From Diadema setosum (lineage: Eukaryota > Echinodermata > Echinoidea > Diadematoida > Diadematidae): a DNA stretch of 64,000 bases. The stretch spans positions 13,225,991 to 13,289,990 of the forward strand of contig CM067062.1 of the NCBI GenBank assembly GCA_033980235.1, given 5' to 3'. Position numbers and translations under genes: made by a program. Every line of letters starts with the position of its first letter. The first letter of the stretch is position 1. The notes beneath the pieces are model-generated. The model was not told the origin of the DNA. It ran no database searches and saw only the letters and a list, made by a program, of their open reading frames with translations. Shown piece by piece: positions 47,699 to 61,019 of this stretch.

Positions 47699-49424
47699 CC
47701 CAGGCCGTTTCACTATTTGTTATAAATAAAAGAAGTACGTGAATATGTAGTAATATAGATATTACATTTTGTACATGACAAGCACATACACTGTCCCTTT
47801 AACTGTCAGGCCCCTACGGCCTGGGCCACTATGTGAGTGGTCAGGTCAGGTTGCTGACATCCTAAGCTACATATTCATACCCACCCCAATGTGGCCCAGG
47901 CCGTTTCAATATTTCTTATGAATTAATGAAATACATGGATATGTAGCATTGTATATATATGACATTTCTACATGACAAGTACATACACTGTCCCTTTAAC
48001 TGTCAGGCCCCTACGGCCTGGGCCACTATGTGAGTGGTCAGGTCAAGTTGCTGACATCCTAAGCTACATATTCATACCCACCCCAATGTGGCCCAGGCCG
48101 TTTCAATATTTCTTATGAATTAATGAAATACATGGATATGTAGCATTGTATATATATGACATTTCTACATGACAAGTACATACACTGTACCTTTAACTGT
48201 CAGGCCCCTACGGCCTGGGCCACTATGTGAGTGGTCAGGTCAAGTTGCTGACATCCTAAGCTACATATTCATACCCACCCCAATGTGGCCCAGGCCGTTT
48301 CAATATTTCTTATGAATTAATGAAATACATGGATATGTAGCATTGTATATATATGACATTTCTACATGACAAGTACATACACTGTACCTTTAACTGTCAG
48401 GCCGCTACGGCCTGGGCCACTACATGAGTGGTCAGGTCAGGTTGCTAACATCCTAAGCTACATTTTCATACCCACCACAAAGTGGCCCAGGCCGTTTCAC
48501 TATTTCTTATAAATAAAAGAAATACGTGAATATGTAGTAATATAGATATTACATTTTGTACATGACAAGCACATACACTGTCCCTTTAACTGTCAGGCCC
48601 CTACGGCCTGGGCCACTATGTGAGTGGTCAGGTCAGGTTGCTGGCATCCTAAGCTACATATTCATACCCACCCCAATGTGGCCCAGGCCGTTTCAATATT
48701 TCTTGAGAATTAATGAAATACATGGATATGGAGCATTGTATATATATGACATTTCTACATGACAAGTACATACACTGTCCCTTTAACTGTCAGGCCCCTA
48801 CGGCCTGGGCCACTATGTGAGTGGTCAGGTCAAGTTGCTGACATCCTAAGCTACATATTCATACCCACCCCAAAGTGGCCCAGGCCGTTTCAATATTTCT
48901 TATGAATTAATTAAATACATGGATATGGAGCATTGTATATATATGACATTTCTACATGACAAATACATACACTGTCCCTTTAACTGTCAGGCCCCTACGG
49001 CCTGGGCCACTACGTGAGTGGTCAGGTCAAGTTGCTGACATCCTAAGCTACATATTCATACCCACCCCAATGTGGCCCAGGCCGTTTCAATATTTCTTAT
49101 GAATTAATGAAATACATGGATATGTAGCATTGTATATATATGACATTTCTACATGACAAGTACATACACTGTCCTTTTAACTGTCAGGCCGCTACGGCCT
49201 GGGCCACTACATGAGTGGTCAGGTCAGGTTGCTAACATCCTAAGCTACATATTCATACCCACCCCAAAGTGGCCCAGGCCGTTTCACTATTTCTTATAAA
49301 TGAAAGAAGTACGTGAATATGTAGTAATATAGATATTACATTTTGTACATGACAAGCACATACACTGTCCCTTTAACTGTCAGGCCCCTACGGCCTGGGC
49401 CACTATGTGAGTGGTCAGGTCAGG
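47699..49424. repeat. Duplicated satellite block, copy 2
   Basis: Copy of 39440-41165 by shared rare variants. The match stops near 49424, where GCTGACATCC in copy 1 becomes GCTGGCATCC. Confidence 0.88.
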
Positions 49425-52400
49425 TTGCTGGCATCCTAAGCTACATATTCATACCCACCCCAATGTGGCCCAGGCCGTTTCAATATTTCTTATGAATTAA
49501 GGAAATACATGGATATGGAGCAATATATATATATGACATTTCTACATGACAAGTACATACACTGTCCCTTTAACTGTCAGGCCCCTACGGCCTGGGCCAC
49601 TATGTGAGTGGTCAGGTCAAGTTGCTGACATCCTAAGCTACATATTCATACCCACCCCAATGTGGCCCAGGCCGTTTCAATATTTCTTATGAATTAATGA
49701 AATACATGGATATGTAGCATTGTATATATATCATATTTGTAAATGACAAGCACATACACTTTCCCTTTAACTGTCAGGCCCCTACGGCCTGGGCCACTAT
49801 GTGAGTGGTCAGGGCAGGTTGCTGACATCCTAAGCTACATATTCATACTCAGCAAAATGTGGCCCAGGCCGTTTCACTATTTCTTATGAATAAATGAAAT
49901 ACATGGATATGTAGCATTGTATATATATCATATTTGTAAATGACAAGCACATACACTTTCCCTTTAACTGTCAGGCCCCTACGGCCTGGGAAACTACATG
50001 AGTGGTCAGGTCAGGTTGCTAACATCCTAAGCTACATATTCATACCCACCCCAAAGTGGCCCAGGCCGTTTCACTATTTCTTATAAATAAAAGAAGTACG
50101 TGAATATGTAGCAATATAGATATTACATTTTGTACATGACAAGCACATACACTGTCCCTTTAACTGTCAGGCCCCTACGGCCTGGGCCACGATGTGAGTG
50201 GTCAGGTCAGGTTGCTGGCATCGGAAGCTACATTTCATACCCACCCCAATGTGGCCGAGGCCGTTTCAATATTTCTTATGAATTAATGAAATACATGGAT
50301 ATGGAGCATTGTATATATATGACATTTCTACATGACAAGTACATACACTGTCCCTTTAACTGTCAGGCCCCTACGGCCTGGGCCACTATGTGAGTGGTCA
50401 GGTCAGGTTGCTGACATCCTAAGCTACATATTCATACAAACCCCAATGTGGCCCAGGCCGTTTCAATATTTCTTATGAATTAATGAAATACATGGATATG
50501 TAGCATTGTATATATATGACATTTCTACATGACAAGTACATACACTGTCCCTTTAACTGTCAGGCCCCTACGGCCTGGGCCACTACATGAGTGGTCAGGT
50601 CAGGTTGCTGACATCCTAAGCTACATATTCATACCCACCCCAATGTGGCCCAGGCCGTTTCAATATTTCTTATTAATAAAAGAAATACATGAATATGTAG
50701 CATTATATATATGACATTTGAAATTTTCAAGCACATACACTGTCTCTTTAACTGTCAGGCCCCTACGGCCTGGGCCACTATGTGAGTGGTCAGGTCAGGT
50801 TGCTGACATCCTAAGCTACATATTCATACCCACCAAAATGTGGCCCAGGCCGTTTCACTATTTCTTATGAATAAATGAAATACATGGATATGTAGCATTG
50901 TATATATATCATATTTGTAAATGACAAGCACATACACTTTCCCTTTAACTGTCAGGCCCCTACGGCCTGGGCCACTATGTGAGTGGTCCGGTCAGGTTGC
51001 TGACATATGAAGCTACATATTCATACCCACCAAAATGTGGCCCAGGCCGTTTCACTATTTCTTATGAATAAATGAAATACATAGATATGTAGTATTGCAT
51101 ATATATCATATTTGTACATGACAAGCAGATACACTTTCCCTTTAACTGTCAGTCCCCTACGGCCTGGGCCACTATGTGAGTGGTCAGGTCCGGTTCCTGA
51201 CATCCTAAGCTACATATTCATACCCAACCCAATGTGGCCCAGGCCGTTTCACTATTTCTTATAAATAAAAGAAGTACGTGAATATGTAGCAATATAGATA
51301 TTACATTTTGTACATGACAAGCACATACACTGTCCCTTTAACTGTCAGGCCCCTACGGCCTGGGCCACTATGTGAGTGGTCAGGTCAGGTTGCTGGCATC
51401 CTAAGCTACATATTCATACCCACCCCAATGTGGCCCATGCCGTTTCAATATTTCTTATGAATTAATGAAATACATGGATATGGAGCATTGTATATATATG
51501 ACATTTCTACATGACAAGTACATACACTGTCCCTTTAACTGTCAGTCCCCTACGGCCTGGGCCACTATGTGAGTGGTCAGGTCCGGTTCCTGACATCCTA
51601 AGCTACATATTCATACCCAACCCAATGTGGCCCAGGCCGTTTCACTATTTCTTATAAATAAAAGAAGTACGTGAATATGTAGCAATATAGATATTACATT
51701 TTGTACATGACAAGCACATACACTGTCCCTTTAACTGTCAGGCCCCTACGGCCTGGGCCACTATGTGAGTGGTCAGGTCAGGTTGCTGACATCCTAAGCT
51801 ACATATTCATACCCACCCCAATGTGGCCCAGGCCGTTTCACTATTTCTTATGAATTAATGAAATACATGGATATGTAGCATTGTATATATATGACATTTC
51901 TACATGACAAGTACATACACTGTCCCTTTAACTGTCAGGCCCCTACGGCCTGGGCCACTACATGAGTGGTCAGGTCAGGTTGCTAACATCCTAAGCTACA
52001 TATTCATACCCACCCCAAAGTGGCCGAGGCCGTTTCACTATTTCTTATAAATAAAAGAAGTACGTGAATATGTAGCAATATAGATATTACATTTTGTACA
52101 TGACAAGCACATACACTGTCCCTTAAACTGTCAGGCCCCTACGGCCTGGGCCACTATGTGAGTGGTCAGCTCAGGTTGCTGACATCCTAAGCTACATATT
52201 CATACCCACCCCAATGTGGCCCAGGCCGTTTCAATATTTCTTATGAATTAATGAAATACATGGATATGTAGCATTACATATGACATTTTTACATGACAAG
52301 TACATACACTGTCCCTTTAATTGTCAGGCCCCTACGGCCTGGGCCACTACATGAGTGGTCAGGTCAGGTTGCTGACATTCTAAGCTACATATTCATACCC

Positions 52401-53375
52401 ACCCCAAAGTGGCCCAGGCCGATTCACTATTTCTTATAAATAAAAGAAGTACATGAATATGTAGCAATATAGATATTACATTTTGTAAATGGCAACCACA
52501 TACACTGTCCCTTTAACTGTAAGGCCCCTACGGCCTGGGCCACTATGTGAGTGGTCAGGTCAGGTTGCTGACATCCTAAGCTACATATTCATACCCACCC
52601 CAATGTGGCTCAGGCCGTTTCAATATTTCTTATGAATTCATGAAATACATGGATATGTAGCATTGTATATATATGACATTTCTACATGACAAGGACATAC
52701 ACTGTCCCTTTAACTGTCAGGCCCCTACGGCCTGGGCCACTACATGAGTGGTCAGGTCAGGTTGCTAACATCCTAAGCTACATATTCATACCCACCCCAA
52801 AGTGGCCCAGGCCGTTTCACTATTTCTTATAAATAAAAGAAGTACGTGAATATGTAGCAATATAGATATTACATTTTGTACATGACAAGCACATACACTG
52901 TCCCTTTAACTGTCAGGCCCCTACGGCCTGGGCCACTATGTGAGTGGTCAGGTCAGGTTGCTGGCATCCTAAGCTACATATTCATACCCACCCCAATGTG
53001 GCCCAGGCCGTTTCAATATTTCTTATGAATTAATGAAATACATGGATATGGAGCATTGTATATATATGACATTTCTACATGACAAGTACATACACTGTCC
53101 CTTTAACTGTCAGGCCCCTACGGCCTAGGCCACTATGTGAGTGGTCAGGTCAGGTTTCTGACATCCTAAGCTACATATTCATACCCACCCCAATGTGGCC
53201 CAGGCCGTTTCACTATTTCTTATGAATAAATGAAATACATGGATATGTAGCATTGTATATATATATCATATTTGTAAATGACAAGCACATACACTTTCCC
53301 TTAAACTGTCAGGCCCCTACGGCCTGGGCCACTATGTGAGTGGTCAGGGCAGGTTGCTGACATCCTAAGCTACAT

Positions 53376-56150
53376 ATTCATACTCAGCAAAATGTGGCCC
53401 AGGCCGTTTCACTATTTCTTATGAATAAATGAAATACATGGATATGTAGCATTGTATATATATCACATTTGTAAATGACAAGCACATACACTTTCCCTTT
53501 AACTGTCAGGCCCCTACGGCCTGGGCCACTACATGAGTGGTCAGGTCAGGTTGCTAACATCCTAAGCTACATATTCATACCCACCCCAAAGTGGCCCAGG
53601 CCGTTTCACCATTTCTTATGAATTAATGAAATACATGGATATGTAGCATTGTATATATATGACATTTCTACATGACAAGTACATACACTGTCCCTTTAAC
53701 TGTCAGGCCCCTACGGCCTGGGCCACTACATGAGTGGTCAGGTCAGGTTGTTGACATCCTAAGCTACATATTCATACCCACCCCAATGTGGCCCAGGCCG
53801 TTTCAATATTTCTTATGAATTAATGAAATACATGGATATGTAGCATTGTATATATATGACATTTTTACATGACAAGTACATACACTGTCCCTTTAATTGT
53901 CAGGCCCCTACGGCCTGGGCCACTACATGAGTGGTCAGGTCAGGTTGCTGACATTCTAAGCTACATATTCATACCCACCCCAAAGTGGCCCAGGCCGATT
54001 CACTATTTCTTATAAATAAAAGAAGTACATGAATATGTAACAATATAGATATAACATTTTGTAAATGGCAACCACATACACTGTCCCTTTAACTGTAAGG
54101 CCCCTACGGCCTGGGCCACTATGTTAGTGGACAGGACAGGTTGCTGACATCCTAAGCTACATATTCATACCCACCCCAATGTGGCCCAGGCCGTTTCAAT
54201 ATTTCTTATGAATTAATGAAATACATGGATATGTAGCATTGTATATATATGACATTTCTACATGACAAGGACATACACTGTCCCTTTAACTGTCAGGCCC
54301 CTACGGCCTGGGCCACTACATGAGTGGTCAGGTCAGGTTGCTAACATCCTAAGCTACATATTCATACCCACCCCAAAGTGGCCCAGGCCGTTTCACTATT
54401 TCTTATAAATAAAAGAAGTACGTGAATATGTAGCAATATAGATATTACATTTTGTACATGACAAGCACATACACTGTCCCTTTAACTGTCAGGCCCCTAC
54501 GGCCTGGGCCACTATGTGAGTGGTCAGGTCAGGTTGCTGGCATCCTAAGCTACATATTCATACCCACCCCAATGTGGCCCAGGCCGTTTCACTATTTCTT
54601 ATGAATAAATGAAATACATGGATATGTAGCATTGTATATATATATCATATTTGTAAATGACAAGCACATACACTTTCCCTTTAACTGTCAGGCCCCTACG
54701 GCCTGGGCCACTATGTGAGTGGTCAGGGCAGGTTGCTGACATCCTAAGCTACATATTCATACTCAGCAAAATGTGGCCCAGGCCGTTTCACTATTTCTTA
54801 TGAATAAATGAAATACATGGATATGTAGCATTGTATATATATCTAATTTGTAAATGACAAGCACATACACTTTCCCTTTAACTGTCAGGCCCCTACGGCC
54901 TGGGAAACTACATGAGTGGTCAGGTCAGGTTGCTAACATCCTAAGCTACATATTCATACCCACCCCAAAGTGGCCCAGGCCGTTTCACTATTTGTTATAA
55001 ATAAAAGAAGTACGTGAATATGTAGCAATATAGATATTACATTTTGTACATGACAAGCACATACACTGTCCCTTTAACTGTCAGGCCCCTACGGCCTGGG
55101 CCACTATGTGAGTGGTCAGGTCAGGTTGCTGGCATCCTAAGCTACATATTCATACCCACCCAAATGTGGCCCAGGCCGTTTCAATATTTCGTATGAATTA
55201 ATGAAATACATGGATATGGAGCATTGTATATATATGACATTTCTACATGACAAGTACATACACTATCCCTTTAACTGTCAGGCCCATACGGCCTGGGCCA
55301 CTATGTGAGTGGTCAGGTCAGGTTGCTGACATCCTAAGCTACATATTCATACCCACCCCAATGTGGCCCAGGCCGTTTCAATATTTCTTATGAATTAATG
55401 AAATACATGGATATGTAGCATTGTATATATATGACATTTCTACATGACAAGTACATACACTGTCCCTTTAACTGTCAGGCCCCTACGGCCTGGGCCACTA
55501 CATGAGTGGTCAGGTCAGGTTGCTAACATCCTAAGCTACATATTCATACCCACCCCAAAGTGGCCCAGGCCGTTTCACTATTTCTTATAAATAAAAGAAG
55601 TACGTGAATATGTAGCAATATAGATATTACATTTTGTACATGACAAGCACATACACTGTCCCTTTAACTGTCAGGCCCCTACGGCCTGGGCCACTATGTG
55701 AGTGGTCAGGTCAGGTTGCTGGCATCCTAAGCTACATATTCATACCCACCCCAATGTGGCCCAGGCCGTTTCAATATTTCTTATGAATTAATGAAATACA
55801 TGGATATGGAGCATTGTATATATGACATTTCTACATGACAAGTACATACACTGTCCCTTTAACTGTCAGGCCCCTACGGCCTGGGCCACTATGTGAGTGG
55901 TCAGGTCAGGTTTCCGACATCCTAAGCTACATATTCATACCCACCCCAATGTGGCCCAGGCCGTTTCACTATTTCTTATGAATAAATGAAATACATGGAT
56001 ATGTAGCATTGTATATATATATCATATTTGTAAATGACAAGCACATACACTTTCCCTTTAACTGTCAGGCCCCTACGGCCTGGGCCACTATGTGAGTGGT
56101 CAGGGCAGGTTGCTGACATCCTAAGCTACATATTCATACTCAGCAAAATG
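53376..56150. repeat. ~1.38-kb heptamer higher-order repeat in the distal satellite
   Basis: The class C monomer mark CATACTCAGCAAAATG falls at about 53376, 54763 and 56138, spacing 1387 and 1375 bp (seven monomers). A fourth mark lies at 49845. The right third of the array is thus organised differently from the middle. Confidence 0.8.
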
Positions 56151-58890
56151 TGGCCCAGGCCGTTTCACTATTTCTTATGAATAAATGAAATACATGGATA
56201 TGTAGCATTGTATATATATCATATTTGTAAATGACAAGCACATACACTTTCCCTTTAACTGTCAGGCCCCTACGGCCTGGGCCACTACATGAGTGGTCAG
56301 GTCAGGTTGCTAACATCCTAAGCTACATATTCATACCCACCCCAAAGTGGCCCAGGCCGTTTTACTATTTCTTATGAATTAATGAAATATATGGATATGT
56401 AGCATTGTATATATATGACATTTCTACATGACAAGTACATACACTGTCCCTTTAACTGTCAGGCCCCTACGGCCTGGGCCACTACATGAGTGGTCAGGTC
56501 AGGTTGCTGACATCCTAAGCTACATATTCATACCCACCCCAATGTGGCCCAGGCCGTTTCAATATTTCTTATGAATTAATGAAATACATGGATATGTAGC
56601 ATTGTATATATATGACATTTCTACATGACAAGTACATACACTGTCCCTTTAACTGTCAGGCCCCTACGGCCTGGGCCACTATGTGAGTGGTCAGGTCAGG
56701 TTGCTGACATCCTAAGCTACATATTCATACCCACCCCAATGTGGCCCAGGCCGTTTCAATATTTCTTATGAATTAATGAAATACCTGGATATGTAGCATT
56801 GTATATATATGACATTTCTACATGACAAGTACATACACTGTCCCTTTAACTGTCAGGCCCCTACGGCCTGGGCCACTACATGAGTGGTCAGGTCAGGTTG
56901 CTGACATTCTAAGCTACATATTCATACCCACCCCAAAGTGGCCCAGGCCGATTCACTATTTCTTATATATAAAAGAAGTACATGAATATGTAGCAATATA
57001 GATTTTACATTTTGTAAATGGCAACCACATACACTGTCCCTTTAACTGTAAGGCCCCTTCGGCCTGGGCCACTATGTGAGTGGTCAGGTCAGGTTGCTGA
57101 CATCCTAAGCTACATATTCATACCCACCCCAATGTGGCCCAGGCCGTTTCAATATTTCTTATGAATTAATGAAATACATGGATATGTAGCATTGTATATA
57201 TATGACATTTCTACATGACAAGTACATACACTGTCCCTTTAACTGTCAGGCCCCTACGGCCTGGGCCACTACATGAGTGGTCAGGTCAGGTTGCTAACAT
57301 CCTAAGCTACATATTCATACCCACCCCAAAGTGGCCCAGGCCGTTTCACTATTTCTTATAAATAAAAGAAGTACGTGAACATGTAGCAATATAGATATTA
57401 CATTTTGTACATGACAAGCACATACACTGTCCCTTTAACTGTCAGGCCCCTACGGCCTGGGCCACTATGTGAGTGGTCAGCTCAGGTTGCTGACATCCTA
57501 AGCTACATATTCATACCCACCCCAATGTGGCCCAGGCCGTTTCAATATTTCTTATGAATTAATGAAATACATGGATATGTAGCATTGTATATATATGACA
57601 TTTTTACATGACAAGTACATACACTGTCCCTTTAATTGTCAGGCCCCTACGGCCTGGGCCACTACATGAGTGGTCAGGTCAGGTTGCTGACATTCTAAGC
57701 TACATATTCATACCCACCCCAAAGTGGCCCAGGCCGATTCACTATTTCTTATAAATAAAAGAAGTACATGAATATGTAGCAATATAGATATTACATTTTG
57801 TAAATGGCAACCACATACACTGTCCCTTTAACTGTAAGGCCCCTACGGCCTGGGCCACTATGTGAGTGGTCAGGTCAGGTTGCTGACATCCTAAGCTACA
57901 TATTCATGCCCACCCCAATGTGGCCCAGGCCGTTTCAATATTTCTTATTAATAAAAGAAATACATGAATATGTAGCATTATATATATGACATTTGAAATT
58001 TTCAAGCACATACACTGTCTCTTTAACTGTCAGGCCACTACGGCCTGGGCCACTATATGAGTGGTCAGGTCAGGTTGTTGACATCCTAAGCTACATATTC
58101 ATACCCACCAAAATGCGGCCCAGGCCGTTTCACTATTTCTTATGAATAAATGAAATACATGGATATGTAGCATTGTATATATATCATATTTGTACATGAC
58201 AAGCACATACACTGTCCCTTTAACTGTCAGGCCCCTACGGCCTGGGCCACTATGTGAGTGGTCAGGTCAGGTTGCTGACATCCTAAGCTACATATTCATA
58301 CCCACCCCAATGTGGTCCAGGCCGTTTCAATATTTCTTATGAATTAATGAAATACATGGATATGTAGCATTGTATATATATGACATTTCTACATGACAAG
58401 TACATACACTGTCCCTTTAACTGTCAGGCCCCTACGGCCTGGGCCACTACATGAGTGGTCAGGTCAGGTTGCTAACATCCTAAGCTACATATTCATACCC
58501 ACCCCATTGTGGCCCAGGCCGTTTCACTATTTCTTATAAATAAAAGAAGTACGTGAATATATAGCATTTTATATATATTACATTTTGTACATGGCAACCA
58601 CATACACTGTCCCTTTAACTGTCCGGCCCCTACGGCCTGGGCCACTATGTGAGTGGTCAGGTCAGGTTGCTGACATCCTAAGCTACATATTCATACCCAC
58701 CCCAAAGTGGCCCAGGCCGTTTGACTATGTCTTATGAATAAAAGAATTACATGGATATGTAGCATTTTATATATATATGACGTTTGTACATGACAAGCAC
58801 ATACACTGTCCCTTTGACTGTCAGGCCCCTACGGCCTGGGGCACTATGTGAGTGGTCAGGTCAGGTTTCTAACATCCTAAGCTACCATTT

Positions 58891-59843
58891 ATACCGCGTA
58901 AACGCAGTCCTACGCGTATAACTCAAGATGTCACGCCCCTCTGACGGCTTGTGGCAAGTTCATCACAAAAAGAACAACAGACCCTTAATGCAATCAAAAT
59001 AATCGGCCTAACCAGGGACCCACCTCCCTGACCTAACCATGACCTAATGTAGGGCACTTTCGTCAATCAGTTGATATGACAACATCTCGATGAAAAAAAA
59101 AAAATGTAATGTTTTTGAAAGCCCTTTATTCTCTAATTTTACACGAGCGGATAGGGAGGGGGGGGGGGTATCATTAATCTGTTTTCGTGATAACTCAATA
59201 CTGGATAAAGCAACTTTAACCAAACTTGATCCAAGGATGAAGTATGATGGGGTTATTTGTTAAGTAATTTATGTTTTACTGAAGTTGGTAGAGGTGAAAG
59301 GTCAAAAGGTCAATGTAAAATGCTGAAAATGTTGGTATTTCCCCTATGTCTATGCAGTAACAAAGGTATTTTCTTGAAACTTAGTGTAGAAATGTACTTT
59401 TCCGTAAAGATTCTCCAGAGAGTTTCATGTCATAAAGTGAAAGTAATAATTCGAAAGTAAGATGGCTGAAAAGTCCTATAATTTAAATTCCTAGGTTGAC
59501 ACAAGCCTGCCAAACGTCTAGTGACCATTGTACCGAGTATAAGTACGTAGATCGATTTCAGTGCTTCTGACCCGCTAAACGTCAGAGGGCGGCAGTCACT
59601 TGCGTTTCACCAGCGGCCGTGTAAAATCGGGGGAGTTGATCATCTCATTCAGTGGACGATTCTTTGGTATCACCAAGAATGCACGAGAGAACATCCTCCT
59701 TGGCACAGGGTATCACGATGGAACAACACTGGCTCCAGACACCAGTGAGTGGCAGTGAGATCAAACAATAATTTCAAAGGGATGAATCACCTAAGTTGAT
59801 GCTTCGTCATCCTCAATTTCCAGCCGCCATAGATGTAGTCATC

Positions 59844-59849
<6 letters not shown>
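58891..59849. other. Flank right of the satellite, no gene recognised
   Basis: The last monomer breaks off in AAGCTACCATTTATACC. Beyond are a half-site of the CCTCCCTGG motif (58994-59020), a poly-A run (59092-59104), a poly-G run (59157-59168), and a 67-codon frame without motifs. Confidence 0.45.
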
Positions 59850-59930
<81 letters not shown>

Positions 59931-59936
59931 CATACA
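59850..59936. repeat. (CA)n microsatellite
   Basis: CA run with one AA and one GC interruption. Confidence 0.95.
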
Positions 59937-59947
59937 GACTGCCAATC

Positions 59948-59972
59948 AGCCTTTTGACAAGGCCTCGTGGCT
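59948..59972 (+). repeat. 25-bp dispersed repeat AGCCTTTTGACAAGGCCTCG-, copy 1
   Basis: The 25-mer continues TGGCT. Direct copy at 63467-63491, inverted copies at 63893-63916 and 63980-64000. Copies 1 and 2 bracket the LINE. Confidence 0.85.
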
Positions 59973-60429
59973 GAAGATTGAGACTAACTCGCCACACCGA
60001 GAACTGCGAACTTGAACTTGGACTTGAACTTGAACTTTATTCTATCGACCCCTTTCGGAGTATGAGAACATGCATTCTGTTTACATGTATATTATACATA
60101 CATACAAGCATAAATACATGAAAATAAAAAAAAGGAATATGAGAAAATGTATAATATAACAAGCTATCATTTATAACAAGATGGCAAAAAGTATCGGAAA
60201 GATGGAACTATATTAAATAATGTAACTATCAATTTGCTTTTTCAACACACTTGCAAATCAGTACAGATATAACTTGAATAATGTTAACGATAAAAAGTAT
60301 GTTAAACGACTTGAAAAGAAAAGAAAAAGATATATATGTGAACTTATCTACTAAACTTTGACATAATGATATGAGCAAACTTGGCAAGTTTTGACAGTAA
60401 TTTGGCATTTGAAGTATTAAATAAACTAT

Positions 60430-60760
60430 TCATTTTAAAGCATTTTGACGTTTGGCAAACTGAGAGGGAATATATTTGCTTCTGTCTAACGTAAAATAAG
60501 AACACTCAAAGAAATAGCGAAATTCGTCACCAATGTTACCCAGGTAACAAAGATTACCGTATAATTTATTCTGTCTAGGAATACCTTCATAATTACCTTT
60601 GGTACAGGGTAAATAATGATTGCCACATATGAATTTACAGAGATTCATTCCATCTTTATAATTAAGTTAAGATAAAGCTGTAAAGTAAGGTTGTCTTTAA
60701 AAACACTGTAAATTACACATTGGTTATTTGCAAAAATCTCGCTGTGCCAGTCTTGAATGC
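60430..60760 (-). pseudogene. LINE C-terminal domain
   Basis: The 72-codon minus-strand frame 60430-60648 reads LCKFICGNHYLPCTKGNYEG, then LGNIGDEFRYFFECSYFTLD and stop. G-N-H-x-L-P-x-x-x-G ... IGDEF-x-Y-x-x-x-C is the conserved C-terminal segment of the same LINE group, normally a Cys/His motif; the first cysteine pair is altered here. Confidence 0.8.
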
Positions 60761-61019
60761 TTGAATGATTATATCATTTTGGCGTAGGTCTAGAGCGGGA
60801 ATTAGCCATTTACAATTTATTACCTCCTGCTGTGACCAAATGTTCCCCAACCCACAGTTGTATAAATAAGTACTAATTTTCGTGATCCATTTAGAATGGA
60901 AAGAGTAATATAGTTGTTTAAATCATGATGTAAAATGTTAATCAATTGATACAACATACATGACAATTTTGTTTCTTCCCATTTGAAATTCTACACCAAA
61001 AACTTATCATTCTACTTTC

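Larger units (their letters stand above)
34030..58890. repeat. 197-bp satellite array, about 126 monomers
   Basis: Uninterrupted head-to-tail monomers with a period of 196-197 bp (the AACTG anchor falls at 34040, 34237, 34434, 34630, 34827). Each monomer has CAGGCC-N5-GGCCTG, a CCACTATGTGAGTGG mini-hairpin, a GGTCAGGTCAGG direct repeat, and a 14-bp inverted repeat ACGGCCTGGGCCAC / GTGGCCCAGGCCGT about 60 bases apart, then an AT-rich half ending CACTGTCCCTTTAA. Classes: A (CTATGTGAG, CCAATGTGG, GAATTAATG), B (CTACATGAG, CCAAAGTGG, ATAAAAGAAGTACGTG) and C (CATACTCAGCAAAATG, TTGTAAATGACAAG). The 60-87 codon frames within it recur with the monomers and are not genes. Confidence 0.98.

Noticed and set aside
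37347..57989. Repeated 60-87 codon frames (MTSTYTVPLTVRPLRPGP-type)
   Set aside because: They are the satellite monomer translated; they appear only where chance substitutions remove stops, and nothing else supports coding.
34030..58890. Regular spaced repeats resembling a CRISPR array
   Set aside because: The whole 197-bp unit repeats with no unique spacers, and the rest of the window is eukaryotic.
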